Origin: Sphingomonas trueperi
GTDB taxonomy: Bacteria > Pseudomonadota > Alphaproteobacteria > Sphingomonadales > Sphingomonadaceae
NCBI RefSeq assembly: GCF_011927635.1
Contig: NZ_JAATJB010000019.1
Location: 1 to 60,423 of the forward strand
Direction of reading: 5' to 3'
Length of the DNA: 60,423 bases
This document shows positions 16,401 through 26,645 of this stretch, in pieces. Position 1 is the stretch's first letter. Every line of letters starts with the position of its first letter. The translations under genes were made by a program, and so were the position numbers. The notes under the pieces were generated by a model that worked only from the letters and a program-made list of their open reading frames with translations, was not told the DNA's origin and did no database searches.

Positions 16401-16654
16401 GCGGCGCAATGGAGCGCGTCCGTCCGGTGCTGATGACCGCGCTGGTCGCGTCTCTTGGCTTCGTGCCGATGGCGCTTGCGACCGGCACAGGAGCAGAAGT
16501 GCAACGCCCACTCGCAACGGTCGTCATCGGGGGGCTTATAACATCGACAATCCTGACCCTTCTTGTCCTGCCAGCCATCACAGCGTTGTCCATGCGATTG
16601 AGAGGCTCAAAGGCACAAGGTTCGACTGTCGGCACCACAAAGGCCCAGATTTGA
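13418..16654 (+). CDS. czcA: CzcA-like heavy-metal RND pump (first copy)
   Basis: A 1078-residue HME-RND transporter, full length for the family, that exports divalent metal by proton antiport. The start is typical (MIGRILSLSVRMRWLVAVL then PIDAVPDVTNRQVQI). The proton-relay helix reads GALDFGLIVDGAVIIVEN at about residue 423, with the D..D..E pattern of Zn/Co/Cd (CzcA-class) rather than Cu/Ag (CusA-class) pumps. The second RND repeat and twelve helices are intact. It shares a four-base overlap with czcB. The substrate within the Zn/Cd/Co/Ni range cannot be fixed from sequence. Confidence 0.9.
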   Translation: MIGRILSLSVRMRWLVAVLTLVVIGFGLWQITKLPIDAVPDVTNRQVQISTFAPTLGPVDIEKQVTFPVETALAGIPGLEMTRSISRNGFSQVTAVFTDRTDIYFARQQVTERLAQSRDSLPSNAQPILAPLSTGLGEIFFYSVAFRHPDGKGLKTVDGKPGWQSDGSYLTPEGERLTTELAKAAYLRTVQDWIIRPQMRAVRGVAGVDSNGGYVKQYLIEPNLNALVSYGLSVTELADAMERANLSAGSNYVRRAGESFLVRADARLKSIDDIQEAVVATRNGVPIRVKDVGQVVIGGAVRTGSGSRMGSEAVISTVLMLVGDNSRIVATDAAEKLTQINKALPPDVFAEPVYNRSKLVNATIATVEKNLTEGALLVIVVLFLLLGNIRAALITAAVIPITMLMTAAGMNGLGVSGNLMSLGALDFGLIVDGAVIIVENALRRLAERQEHEGRLLTRDERMEETTLAAKEMVRPTVYGQLIIFLVFVPLLTFQGVEGKTFAPMAITLMVALASAFVLSLTFVPAMIAIVVKGRVSETEVKPIRWFKERYAPVLGRGVARPMPFILGGVGVFVAAVLSFGLLGEEFMPQLDEKDITVTNFRVPSASIDQSTQMQLQIENALKTLPEVALVFSKNGNADLGTDPMPPNASDTYVIPKPEDEWPAEVKSKEDILRRIEERMKPLIGNRTEIQQPIQMRFNELIAGVRADVAIKLYGDDLDAMSEQARRIASVMRTIPGAGDVSAEQTSGAPTFDVQIDRQAAGRYGLSVEEVANTVSAALGGREAGLLFEGDRRFDVVVRLPDAQRDDLETLGSIPVMLPTAEGQVARSIPLSQVARFNYTQGLNQVSRENGKRMVVVQINVRGRDLGGFVDEAQARIGQMQLPAGMYTEWGGTFESLQSARLRLLIVVPICFIAIYALLYMALGSFVSAAIVFSAVPMALAGGVFALLLRGIPFSITAAVGFIALSGVAVLNGLVMMSAIGKYREDGAADDDAIVGGAMERVRPVLMTALVASLGFVPMALATGTGAEVQRPLATVVIGGLITSTILTLLVLPAITALSMRLRGSKAQGSTVGTTKAQI

Positions 16655-16775
16655 GTCTACATGCGCACGTTCTGGTATCGTTGACCGGCATCAAGTTCAG
16701 TGTCGGTTCAAGTAGAAGCCCTAATATCAAATACGCCGTCGTTCGATCCTATCGTCCGATGGTAGGAGAGTAGAC

Positions 16776-17051
16776 ATGCGTAAGACATTTTGGATTGCAG
16801 CGGGGCTGCTGGCTTCGTTGGTCCCTGGTACTGCGATGGCGCAGCACCATGGTGGCCGTCATTCCACAGGTCATGGTAGCTACGGCGGACATGGACGTGT
16901 GGTCGTGTCAAATCACGGCTATGGCTATGCGCAGCCCTATTATGGTGGCGGCTATTATGCCGACTCTCCGCGATACCAGTCTCGCCACTACGTGCGCGAT
17001 CGGCACTATGATCGTCATTCCCGTCCGAGGCATTACCGCCGCCATCATTGA
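16776..17051 (+). CDS. His/Tyr-rich small secreted protein
   Basis: A 91-residue protein with a clear signal peptide (ending PGTAMAQ). The mature part is almost only His, Gly, Tyr and Arg (HHGGRHSTGHGSYGGHG, then YYGGGYY, ending RPRHYRRHH). It is probably a periplasmic metal-buffering or surface protein. GGTAGGAGAG precedes the ATG. It follows czcA by 120 bp and may have its own transcript. Composition alone supports the role, and no family is assigned. Confidence 0.65.
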   Translation: MRKTFWIAAGLLASLVPGTAMAQHHGGRHSTGHGSYGGHGRVVVSNHGYGYAQPYYGGGYYADSPRYQSRHYVRDRHYDRHSRPRHYRRHH

Positions 17052-17060
17052 CGGCGGTAA
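17033..17060. terminator. hairpin between convergent genes
   Basis: The perfect stem TTACCGCCG (17033-17041) / CGGCGGTAA (17052-17060) with a 10-base loop lies where the rightward His-rich gene and the leftward DUF305 gene converge. It may act as a bidirectional terminator, although no T-run follows on either side. Confidence 0.4.
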
Positions 17061-17072
17061 GGCTTCGGGCCG

Positions 17073-17468
17073 CTACTTGCGGGTTTCGCGCCGGGCAAGC
17101 CACGCCCGCATCTCGGCGATCTCGCGCCGCTGCGTCGCCACTACTTCGGCTGCAAGCCGGCGAACAGCGGGATCGCGCCCGTACCTCAATTCTATCTCGG
17201 CCATCGCGATCGCGCCTTCATGATGGGGGATCATCGCGCGCATGAAGTCGGCGTCGGCATCACCAGTGAAGGCCACGTCCATAGCGCCATGCATCTTGGC
17301 GTTCGCGGCCCGGTAGGCTCTGGTTGCGGGCGTGTCGGCCCGCTTTCCCGCATCAGCTCCCCGGGTCACGCTCGTACCGTGTTGAGCGTGCTGTGCGCTC
17401 GCAGCAGGTGGCGTCAGTCCAGCGGCCGTTGCGACCATCAGCGCGAGCGTGCCGTTAATTCCGATCAT
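17073..17468 (-). CDS. DUF305 family periplasmic protein
   Basis: A 131-residue protein with a signal peptide (LALMVATAAGLTPPAASAQ), a His-containing linker, and the DUF305 core DFMRAMIPHHEGAIAMAEI. The adjacent histidines and nearby methionines would bind copper or a similar ion. The ATG at 17468 begins directly at the signal peptide; the longer reading from 17663 overlaps the lipoprotein gene and is rejected. It is the last gene of the long leftward run. A second DUF305 protein lies in the copper island at 54811. Confidence 0.8.
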   Translation of the reverse strand: MIGINGTLALMVATAAGLTPPAASAQHAQHGTSVTRGADAGKRADTPATRAYRAANAKMHGAMDVAFTGDADADFMRAMIPHHEGAIAMAEIELRYGRDPAVRRLAAEVVATQRREIAEMRAWLARRETRK

Positions 17469-17745
17469 CACGTTCCTTCTCCAGTGTAGCATCATGTCCG
17501 CGCTGGCGTCCGGCTCTGGCCGGAGGTTGCCGGCGCGCAGCCGCATCGAGCTCGGCCACGGCCTGGGCCGCGGCCTCGCAGTCGCTGCCGGTTTCCTGGC
17601 CCCGCTCGCAGCGGGTGACAACCAGCCTCGCCTCTTCCGCGTGGAAACGGAAATAGCCAGCATCCCGTGGTTTAATCAGTCCGCATCCAGTCAGAGCGAT
17701 GGTCGCGACAGCGGCAATGAGCGCGCGTTCCTTGAGGTTTGTCAT
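17455..17745 (-). CDS. small lipoprotein, EexN-like
   Basis: A 96-residue protein with a lipoprotein signal and lipobox (LIAAVATIALTGC, cysteine near residue 19). A short mature domain follows (YFRFHAEEARLVVTRCERGQ, DCEAAAQAVAEL). The H-E-A...C...C-AAA pattern recalls EexN-type entry-exclusion lipoproteins of conjugative elements, but the similarity is weak. It overlaps the start of the DUF305 gene by 14 bases, suggesting coupling. Start chosen at 17745; an in-frame ATG at 17769 is possible. Confidence 0.55.
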   Translation of the reverse strand: MTNLKERALIAAVATIALTGCGLIKPRDAGYFRFHAEEARLVVTRCERGQETGSDCEAAAQAVAELDAAARRQPPARAGRQRGHDATLEKERDDRN

Positions 17746-17774
17746 TCTGTTCACCCGCTCGTTGTTCATGGAAA

Positions 17775-18125
17775 TCACAAAGCGATGCCAAAGCGCCGGA
17801 GTGCGAGAACCATCGCGATATAGAGCAGGACGGTCAGGCAGCATCCGGCGGCCAAGGCTGGCCAAAAGCCAATTCCGTGACGCAAAAGGACTGGTATCAG
17901 TAGGAATAGCGGCAGCGAGGGGAGTACGAACCAGAAGGTCGCCTGCGCATGGGCCGCCATGTTCATCGCATCAGGCCGGTCGTGCCACAGCCATATCATG
18001 CCAAGGACCGAGACGACCGGTAGCGACGCAATCAGCGCTCCGAACCCGGGATAGCGCTTCGCCACTTCCGACGCTGCCGCGATTAGTATGCCCGAGACGA
18101 TGGCCTTGACTGCAAGATAGTACAT
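17775..18125 (-). CDS. DUF3147 family membrane protein
   Basis: A 116-residue inner-membrane protein with four helices. Its pattern (SGILIAAASEVAKRYPGFGA, LIASLPVVSVLGMIWLW, and FWFVLPSLPLFLLIPVLLR) matches DUF3147, a family of unknown function common in proteobacteria. It sits in the long leftward metal operon between a short basic gene and the EexN-like lipoprotein gene. Confidence 0.75.
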   Translation of the reverse strand: MYYLAVKAIVSGILIAAASEVAKRYPGFGALIASLPVVSVLGMIWLWHDRPDAMNMAAHAQATFWFVLPSLPLFLLIPVLLRHGIGFWPALAAGCCLTVLLYIAMVLALRRFGIAL

Positions 18126-18137
18126 AGGATGCTTCGC

Positions 18138-18371
18138 TTACCTTGTGGCGGTGGATCTTGATGATGCGGCCCAGCGCCACTTCCCCCCGTTGCGACGCCA
18201 TGCGCGAAACCCGATGCGGTAAAGCCTCCCGATCCACTTGATGAGAATGAACGTGGTTCCTCGCGGGACCAGGCCAAGGGCACTGGCGTAGCGCGTGACG
18301 AAGACCAGCATCGAAGCTGCCGTAAGCCAAAGTCCGGCGGGAAAAACGGGAGACGAGCCATTGACATTCAT
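18138..18371 (-). CDS. small hypothetical membrane protein
   Basis: A 77-residue protein starting at an ATGA overlap with the upstream DedA gene. It has one hydrophobic segment (GLWLTAASMLVFVTRYAS) and a basic C-terminus. Translational coupling supports it as a real gene, but no family is recognised. Confidence 0.45.
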   Translation of the reverse strand: MNVNGSSPVFPAGLWLTAASMLVFVTRYASALGLVPRGTTFILIKWIGRLYRIGFRAWRRNGGKWRWAASSRSTATR

Positions 18372-18979
18372 CAATGGCGATCCCCGGATCGCCCGAAGGT
18401 CGCGACCCGCCAGAGATACCAAATGACGGCCAGCAAGAGCACGGCGTTGCTGACCGGTTCGATGACGCTCGCCACCTGATTATAGCGTTCGCCCAGCTCG
18501 TAGCCGGCTAGCACGAGGATCACGGTCCATATTGCCGAGCCGGCAAGCGTGGAAAGCAGGAACGGACCGAGGGGCATTCCGCTGACCCCTGCTGGCACCG
18601 AAATCAACGTCCGGACTCCCGGGACCATTCGTCCGAACAGAACCGCCCAACGGCCATAGCGGTCGAACCAGCGATCGACATGATCGATCTCGTCCGCCGT
18701 CAACGTCAGCCATCGACCGTGGCGAGAAGCAAAGCGCTTCAACCGATCGATGCCGATCCAGCGCCCGACATAGTACCATAGGATCGCTCCTGCGGCCGAT
18801 CCGAGGGTGCCAGCGATAACGACCACCCACAGCGAGCCGCGCCCCTGCGCGGCCGTGTAGCCCGCAAGGGGCAGGATCACTTCCGATGGAATCGGCGGAA
18901 AGACGTTCTCGGCCAGCATCAGCAGGAAGACGCCAAAGCCGCCGAGTGCCGATAGGATCGATGTTATGATGTCGAACAC
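18371..18979 (-). CDS. DedA family membrane protein
   Basis: A 202-residue DedA/SNARE-associated family protein. Signatures are ENVFPPIPSEVILPLAGY near residue 24, FGRMVPGVRTLISVPAGVS near residue 118, and several membrane helices. DedA proteins act in lipid scrambling, membrane potential and drug or metal tolerance; the exact substrate here is unknown. It lies in the leftward metal operon, 12 bp after a hypothetical gene, and is followed by a coupled small gene. Confidence 0.85.
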   Translation of the reverse strand: MFDIITSILSALGGFGVFLLMLAENVFPPIPSEVILPLAGYTAAQGRGSLWVVVIAGTLGSAAGAILWYYVGRWIGIDRLKRFASRHGRWLTLTADEIDHVDRWFDRYGRWAVLFGRMVPGVRTLISVPAGVSGMPLGPFLLSTLAGSAIWTVILVLAGYELGERYNQVASVIEPVSNAVLLLAVIWYLWRVATFGRSGDRH

Positions 18980-18991
18980 AAGACAGCCTCG

Positions 18992-19471
18992 TCAGATGAT
19001 CCAATAGAAGATGGCGCAGAACACGAGGATGAGGGCGAGGACCGATCCTACGATCGCGTTTTCCAGTCGCGGGCACTCGACGTTCCTGATCCGCGCGGCG
19101 ACCTGCCAAGCGGGGCGGATCGGACACCGCCACGACCCAGCGACAATTCGATCCAATTCCGCGTCCGACAGCCCGAAGAATGCTTTGGCTTCACGGCGCG
19201 ATCGACCCGCCAGCCCCATCACACGCAGCACCACATCGTCCCATGCGACATCGATCGCGCTCGGCCGATCGATCATCGGGCCGCGCGCGTCACCGCCTGC
19301 CCAAGAGGGAGGCAGCAGGCCGATGATCTGGTGAGGATTGCGCTCCAACAGCGTCGCCCAGCGCAGCAAGCGGTGTTGGCGGTCCCGCGCCGGGATAGTC
19401 CGCGCCGGCGCCCAACGTCGGGTGAGGGCTTGCACTGGATGTGTCCATCGGCTCGCCTGAGAGGTCGTCAT
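18992..19471 (-). CDS. hypothetical tail-anchored protein
   Basis: A 159-residue protein with a basic N-terminal region and a mid-domain reading VVLRVMGLAGRSRREAKAFF. A single C-terminal membrane helix (ENAIVGSVLALILVFCAIFY) ends the chain. It starts within the stop region of the MgtC gene, so it is coupled to it. The topology suggests a tail-anchored inner-membrane protein with its body in the cytoplasm. No family is recognised. Confidence 0.55.
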   Translation of the reverse strand: MTTSQASRWTHPVQALTRRWAPARTIPARDRQHRLLRWATLLERNPHQIIGLLPPSWAGGDARGPMIDRPSAIDVAWDDVVLRVMGLAGRSRREAKAFFGLSDAELDRIVAGSWRCPIRPAWQVAARIRNVECPRLENAIVGSVLALILVFCAIFYWII

Positions 19472-19923
19472 GGACTTGCCGGAGTACAGGCGTCGCCATT
19501 GGTAGCGCGCTTGAGCGGACGAGAACAGCGCAGGGTCAGGAAGGTGGTGCAGCTCAGGATGAAGGCGATATCGTATAGGCCGTAGCCGACGGCCGCCCCG
19601 AGCGCGCCAGTCGCCCACAGGCTGGCCGCTGTTGCCGTACCCGAGGCTTTGCTACCCTTCTTCAGGATCGCGCCGCCCCCAATGAAACCGACGCCTGTAA
19701 TCAGACCTTCGAGCAACCTGGCCTGCGCCGGGGACGTGCGGCCGAGGATCGCGATGCCTACCAGCACGAAGCCGCAACTGGCGATGGCAACCAACGGGAA
19801 TGTGCGGATGCCTGCGCTACGGGCGTCCTTCTCGCGATCCCAGCCAACCGGAAGGGCAAGCGCGTAGGCGACGGCGAGACTGATGATATGGGTGGTTATC
19901 TCCCACCATGAGCTTTGAAACAT
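19468..19923 (-). CDS. MgtC/SapB family membrane protein
   Basis: A 151-residue MgtC-family protein. The N-terminal helix AVAYALALPVGWDREKDARS and the conserved GLITGVGFIGGGAILKKG near residue 93 are diagnostic, followed by ATAASLWATGALGAAVGYG. It lacks the long C-terminal domain of Salmonella MgtC, as most environmental homologues do. The family is linked to Mg2+ limitation and ATPase modulation. It lies upstream of, and overlapping, the tail-anchored gene. A 113-bp gap without recognised sites separates it from the HAD gene. Confidence 0.85.
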   Translation of the reverse strand: MFQSSWWEITTHIISLAVAYALALPVGWDREKDARSAGIRTFPLVAIASCGFVLVGIAILGRTSPAQARLLEGLITGVGFIGGGAILKKGSKASGTATAASLWATGALGAAVGYGLYDIAFILSCTTFLTLRCSRPLKRATNGDACTPASP

Positions 19924-20036
19924 GCCGGCCTGCCTGTTCTACGCGATCGCTCCAAATCGGAGGTTAAAAACGAATGTTGGGCCGAGCGCCTTGAAGGCGC
20001 TCGTGATTAAGGCGAGGATCGTGAACATCTGCGAAC

Positions 20037-20782
20037 CTACCGGTGCAGACATGCGATGATGGCGGCCACGACGGCGGCGGTTTCCGCAACGTCGCGCACC
20101 CTGACCGTGTCGAGGCCGATCTCGACGGCGGGATAGTCATTTCCACCGGGGAAGATCGCATCGCCGATGAACAACATGCCGTCGAGCGGCACGCCGCTTT
20201 CGGCGCTCAGGCGCTTCAGGCCGTAGCCTTTGTCGACCCCTGCCCTCGTCACGTCGATCGATGTCGTACCGCCAAGATTGATCGAGAGGCCCGGCAGCAC
20301 TGCGCGCAAGGTCGCCTGCAATGCAGTGCGTTTTTTCCGATCCCGGTCCCATCCCTCCTTTTCCTTCAGCGGCGCCGCCTGCCCCAGCCCCGAAAAGGTA
20401 ATCTGGCTGCCGCGATCCTCGATCCGCTCGCCCCATATGCGTTCATCGGCGAGGCCGGCATCGGCCAGCGCCCGGTCGAAGGCCGCGCGGATCTTCGCCT
20501 TCTCCGCATCGTCGAACAGCTCGGCATAGACCACGCACCAAGCCCCATCGATGAAGCGATAGAGCTTGGTGCCGGTGGTCGGCATCAACCAGAGGCGGTC
20601 GAGCGCTGCGTCCGCAGGCAAGCGCGACGCGACCTGCTTTTCGAATTGTGGCCAGTCCCCGCCCGAGATCACCGCCACATCGGTAACGGCGAGCAACCGG
20701 GCGATGATCGCGGCCATATCCTCCGATAACGGGCGTTTGCTCTCCGCGAGCGTGCCGTCGAGGTCGAAAGCGACCAGCCACT

Positions 20783-20786
<4 letters not shown>
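20037..20786 (-). CDS. HAD-IIB phosphatase, phosphomannomutase-like
   Basis: A 249-residue HAD-superfamily protein. Motif I is AFDLDGTLAESKRPL near residue 6, with nucleophile and acid Asp8 and Asp10. Motif II is VAVISGGDWPQF near residue 40, and motif IV is FIGDAIFPGGNDYP near residue 214. The C2 cap and overall length resemble the eukaryotic-type phosphomannomutase subgroup. The substrate is unknown. Its start overlaps the stop of the upstream P-type ATPase by four bases, an odd pairing of a sugar-phosphate enzyme with a metal pump. Confidence 0.8.
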
Positions 20787-23280
<2,494 letters not shown>

Positions 23281-23284
<4 letters not shown>

Positions 23285-23889
23285 GACGACCTCCTTTCGC
23301 TTTTCTTGGTTTCGGCGCGCGCGTCGCGCAGGATTTCGACACCGCCCTTGATGGCGATGATGGCGGTAGCGAAGCCGACCAGAAGGTCCGGCCAGTTGGT
23401 GCCCAGCCACAGCACCAGCACGCCCGCGATCAGGATGCCGCCATTGGAAATGAAGTCATTGAAGCTGAAGGTGGTGGCGGCCCGTAGGTTAACGTCCGGA
23501 TCCTTGAGCCGCTGGAGCAGCCGCAGGCAGAGGTAGTTTACGACGCCGGCGATCGCCGACATGACCATCATGGTCGGTCCGATCGGCTCGCTCCCCTGCA
23601 CATAGCGTCGCCCGACATCGATCAGGATGCCGCCCGCAAAGATCAGCAGCATTACCCCCGATGCGATCGCGGCGCGCGTCTTCCACGTCTTACCGTGGGT
23701 CAGCGCGACGAGGCTGAGAGCGTAAACGGCGGTGTCGGACAGATTGTCGACGCCGTTGGCGATGAGCGCACTTGAATCGGCGAACGCGCCGGATACGAAA
23801 AAGCCCGCTGCGATTGCTGCGTTCAGCAGCAGCACGATCCAGAGCGTGCGACGCTCCTGCGTGCCCGCGTTGTCGTTGCTCGCATTCAT
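23281..23889 (-). CDS. CDF family cation transporter
   Basis: A 202-residue cation diffusion facilitator, with the six-helix core and no long C-terminal domain. The usual HxxxD metal pairs are replaced by DNLSD in helix 2 (ANGVDNLSDTAVYAL) and NDFISN in helix 5, the same variant seen in the CDF protein at 35286. It exports divalent metal in exchange for protons. It sits between the ZIP and ATPase genes with four-base overlaps on both sides. Confidence 0.85.
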
Positions 23890-24572
23890 CCCATGATCTC
23901 CTCGAGCGTCAGGAGGGCGAGGAACCCTACGAAGAACATCGAGCTGATGAGCGGGGTGTCAGGCTTCTCGTGCGCCTCAACCAGCAGCTCTTCCGTGACG
24001 AGGTAGAGCAGCGCCATCAGCCCAAAGCTCAGGAAGCCAGCGACCATTACCGGCGAGAGCGTGGCGACAGGAACGGCAGCGAGCGCGCCGATCGGCAGCA
24101 GCAGCGCCAAGGCCGAGACGATCACGATGATGCGCAGGCGCGAGCGATAGGTTTCCGCCAGCTCGTTGGTCAGTGTCAGACCCAGGAAGAGCACTTCGAG
24201 TGTCAGCGCGATCGTCAGCAGAAATCCCGCCTTCTCGCCCGCGACGAACGCAAGGCCGAGCACCAGGCCATCGACCAGGATGTCGATGCCGATCGCGGCG
24301 AGCAGCGCCATCGGCCCCTTGAAGCGGGCCTCGAAAGCCTTGAGACCCAGCATCGTTACGACGCCCGCCGCCCCGCCGATCAACGTCGCGCTGGGCGAAG
24401 CCTCATGCTTGACCTGCGGCAGGATTTCAGTCGCTGCCGCCGCGAACACGACGCCGGCAGCAAGATGCTGTAGCCCCGCCACGAGGCCAGGATTTAACTT
24501 TGTGCGGCTCGCGATGATCGCGCCGATTACGACCGCCAGCACAGGCGCAAGCGTGTAAAGCAGTGCCTGCAT
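23886..24572 (-). CDS. ZIP family metal transporter
   Basis: A 228-residue eight-helix ZIP-family protein. The central helices read LLAAIGIDILVDGLVLGLAF and TLEVLFLGLTLTNELAE, where canonical ZIPs have HNxPEG and HExPHE. The metal ligands are thus partly replaced by Asp, Glu and Asn, as in the exporter-like bacterial ZIP subgroup. Substrate and direction are uncertain. It is coupled to the downstream CDF gene by a four-base overlap and lies four bases after the lipoprotein gene. Confidence 0.75.
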   Translation of the reverse strand: MQALLYTLAPVLAVVIGAIIASRTKLNPGLVAGLQHLAAGVVFAAAATEILPQVKHEASPSATLIGGAAGVVTMLGLKAFEARFKGPMALLAAIGIDILVDGLVLGLAFVAGEKAGFLLTIALTLEVLFLGLTLTNELAETYRSRLRIIVIVSALALLLPIGALAAVPVATLSPVMVAGFLSFGLMALLYLVTEELLVEAHEKPDTPLISSMFFVGFLALLTLEEIMG

Positions 24573-24575
24573 ATC

Positions 24576-24965
24576 CTATGATCCCTCCGGGGTTCGGTGA
24601 CAGACGTGGATTTTCCCGCGCCGCATGAAGGCGATCGCCCCGCCCGCCACGACCGCCCGTGACTGGTTGCCGCGAAATTCATCACCGGTTCGCTGGGCGC
24701 GCAGGATCTCGGTCCTGCCCTTCGGCAGCCAGGTGACGGCCATCTTCAGGCCGTCGTCGATGAAGTCGACATCGGCGCGGGTGCCGTCGTCGCAATACAT
24801 GATGCGCTGCGCGATCAGCCTTGGCGTCACACGCTTGTCATGAGCCGGTTCGACAGGTTCGCTCGGAGCCGGGTTGCACGCCCCTACAATCACGCCGGTG
24901 ACGAGAACGGCGCCAACGCGCGCGATCGTGAGCCCGGGCAGATGCAGCAAGGCGCGCATGCCCAT
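24576..24965 (-). CDS. lipoprotein with MliC-like domain
   Basis: A 129-residue protein with a signal peptide and lipobox (AVLVTGVIVGACNP). The compact beta domain begins YCDDGTRADVDFIDDGLKM and ends FMRRGKIHVCHR, its two cysteines probably bridged. This resembles the MliC family of periplasmic lysozyme inhibitors. A related lipoprotein lies at 26271. The ATG at 24965 shares a base with the bestrophin stop (TGATG). The lysozyme-inhibitor role is a weak inference; metal stress-related envelope protection would fit the operon. Confidence 0.6.
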   Translation of the reverse strand: MGMRALLHLPGLTIARVGAVLVTGVIVGACNPAPSEPVEPAHDKRVTPRLIAQRIMYCDDGTRADVDFIDDGLKMAVTWLPKGRTEILRAQRTGDEFRGNQSRAVVAGGAIAFMRRGKIHVCHRTPEGS

Positions 24966-25852
24966 CACCACAGCACCCCGTGATCAGGTGTCAGCGGCTC
25001 GGGGGCCGGAAGTCCCGCGGTTTGGAGAAGGTCGATCTCGATCGTGCGGCACATGGCCGTGAGCGGGACATCGTGGACGCTATTGGCGAACGGATCGGTC
25101 AGATCCTCGCCGATGCTCAGCACCGCGAGGAAGACGAGTCCGATCAGCGTCGATCCGATCGGCGTGGCAAGGCCCAGGGATTCGACCAGCGCGATCGGGA
25201 GCAGCACGCAGAACACACGCGTGAAGAGGTTCGGGAAGAACCGAAAGCCATTGGGCAGCGGCGTGTTCTTGATCCGCTCCATGCCGCCCTGCGCATTGGC
25301 GATGTCGATCAGGACGCGCTCCACAGTTGCCTGCTGGATCTCGGTGATCCGACCTTCCGCGAGCGCGTCAGCGTAAATGCCCGATATGTCCTCCAAGAGC
25401 GCATTGGCAGGGTTCAGGCGAGTGACCGCCATATCGGCGACCTCCGTTCCGGCGACCCGGGCAATTTCTTCATAGGGCGACTGTCGGCGAAGCTGGCAGC
25501 GCATCGAGTGCGCAAAGGCGATCTGCCTCAGGATGATGTGGTGCCGTATCTCACTGCCCTCGGGTTCCCCCTTGGTCAGGCTGCGCGTGATCCGGGCCAG
25601 ACTGCGCGAGGAATTGATGAGCGCGCCCCAAAGAGTTCGCGCTTCCCACCAGCGTGCATAAGCGGCGTTGGTCCGAAACCCCATGAAGAGCGCGATGGCA
25701 GTGCCGAACAGCGCCGTCGGCAAAGGCGGTTCCTTGATCGGGGTCATCATGTGGAATGCCGTCACCGCCACGTCCCACACGAACAGGATCGTGAGGGGCT
25801 TCCAAACCTCGACAATAATCTGCGTAAATCGTGGCCTTGTGCCGACAATCAT
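24965..25852 (-). CDS. bestrophin family (RFP-TM/YneE) channel protein
   Basis: A 295-residue protein of the bacterial bestrophin family. Key segments are LTILFVWDVAVTAFHMM, then ALFMGFRTNAAYARWWEARTL near residue 55, and the C-terminal LGLATPIGSTLIGLVFLAVL followed by DLTDPFANSVHDVPLTAMCR. The RTNAAYARWWE block is diagnostic. Bacterial bestrophins form pentameric channels with a preference for cations. It lies between the FliE-like gene and the coupled lipoprotein gene. Confidence 0.88.
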   Translation of the reverse strand: MIVGTRPRFTQIIVEVWKPLTILFVWDVAVTAFHMMTPIKEPPLPTALFGTAIALFMGFRTNAAYARWWEARTLWGALINSSRSLARITRSLTKGEPEGSEIRHHIILRQIAFAHSMRCQLRRQSPYEEIARVAGTEVADMAVTRLNPANALLEDISGIYADALAEGRITEIQQATVERVLIDIANAQGGMERIKNTPLPNGFRFFPNLFTRVFCVLLPIALVESLGLATPIGSTLIGLVFLAVLSIGEDLTDPFANSVHDVPLTAMCRTIEIDLLQTAGLPAPEPLTPDHGVLW

Positions 25853-25883
25853 ACCAATACCGCCTTAGTTATCTCCGCGATCG

Positions 25884-26225
25884 TCATCCGATCGGCATGT
25901 TCATGATGTCTCGATATGCAGACAGCAGCTTGTTCCGGACTTGCAGCGTCGCCTCGAACGTAATGGATGCACGGCTCTGGATGAGCGCGACGGTCGCAAT
26001 GTCGGTGGTTTCGCCCCGTTCATATGCTTCGGTGACGACATCCTCCTGCTCCTGGGTCTCGTTGACCTTCGCCACCACGGCATTGAGGGTGTCGGCAAAG
26101 GTTGAGGCTGGAGCGGTCGGCGTCACGCCGGGCGGTGCCGTCGGCTGCGCCTCGCGCAAGGCGCGGCTTCGCGCGATCACTTCGGCGCGAATGGCCATCA
26201 CATTCGAGATCGACGTGTCAGACAT
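25884..26225 (-). CDS. fliE: orphan FliE-like flagellar basal-body protein
   Basis: A 113-residue protein whose second half is a textbook FliE ending: ATLQVRNKLLSAYRDIMNMP. Before it lie SRASITFEA and a helix with ALIQSRAS. FliE normally joins the flagellar MS ring to the rod and is encoded with fliF and fliG. Here no other basal-body gene is nearby, and it sits between a lipoprotein/SRPBCC pair and a bestrophin gene in a metal operon. Length is normal and no frameshift is seen, so it may be expressed. The gene's function in this setting is unknown. Confidence 0.82.
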   Translation of the reverse strand: MSDTSISNVMAIRAEVIARSRALREAQPTAPPGVTPTAPASTFADTLNAVVAKVNETQEQEDVVTEAYERGETTDIATVALIQSRASITFEATLQVRNKLLSAYRDIMNMPIG

Positions 26226-26270
26226 CGTTTCTCTCCCGTTGCAGTGCGACGTGTCGGAAGACAGGACGGT

Positions 26271-26645
26271 TCATCGGGTGCCCTCCCGTTCGCAGGTCCG
26301 CGTGCGGCCTTCGCCTTCCACGATGGTGAGCTGCGACCCCTTGAAGGTCGCGGTGGCTGTCTCGCCGACATATTGGAGGCCCTGCGCTGGCGCGGTCAGC
26401 GTCATGGGCACGGCGCTGCTGGAGCGCCGCAAATCGATCTGCAGGCCGTTGTCCTTGTAGTCGACGAACAGCGGTTCCCCGTCGGAACAGCGATAGGGAT
26501 GGCGCCCCATTTCCCCGGTCGCCACGGCGCTGTCGGACGAATGGATTTGCTGCTCCGTTGGCGGGGCTGGCGGCTTGCTTTCCGTGCAAGCCGCCAGCCC
26601 GATAACGAGGATGAGGGCGGGCAGAACCCGCTTCAACGGCGTCAT
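26271..26645 (-). CDS. lipoprotein with MliC-like domain (second copy)
   Basis: A 124-residue lipoprotein (LPALILVIGLAACTESKPP, lipobox cysteine near residue 20). A small beta domain holds YRCSDGEPLFVDYKDNGLQI and ends RTRTCEREGTR, with two cysteines likely bridged. It is related in layout to the lipoprotein at 24576 and to MliC-type lysozyme inhibitors. Its start overlaps the stop of the SRPBCC gene by four bases. Confidence 0.6.
   Translation of the reverse strand: MTPLKRVLPALILVIGLAACTESKPPAPPTEQQIHSSDSAVATGEMGRHPYRCSDGEPLFVDYKDNGLQIDLRRSSSAVPMTLTAPAQGLQYVGETATATFKGSQLTIVEGEGRTRTCEREGTR

Noticed and set aside
16300..16520. Small antisense frames near the end of czcA
   Set aside because: Two overlapping short frames on the minus strand without ribosome sites; both are explained by czcA codon structure.
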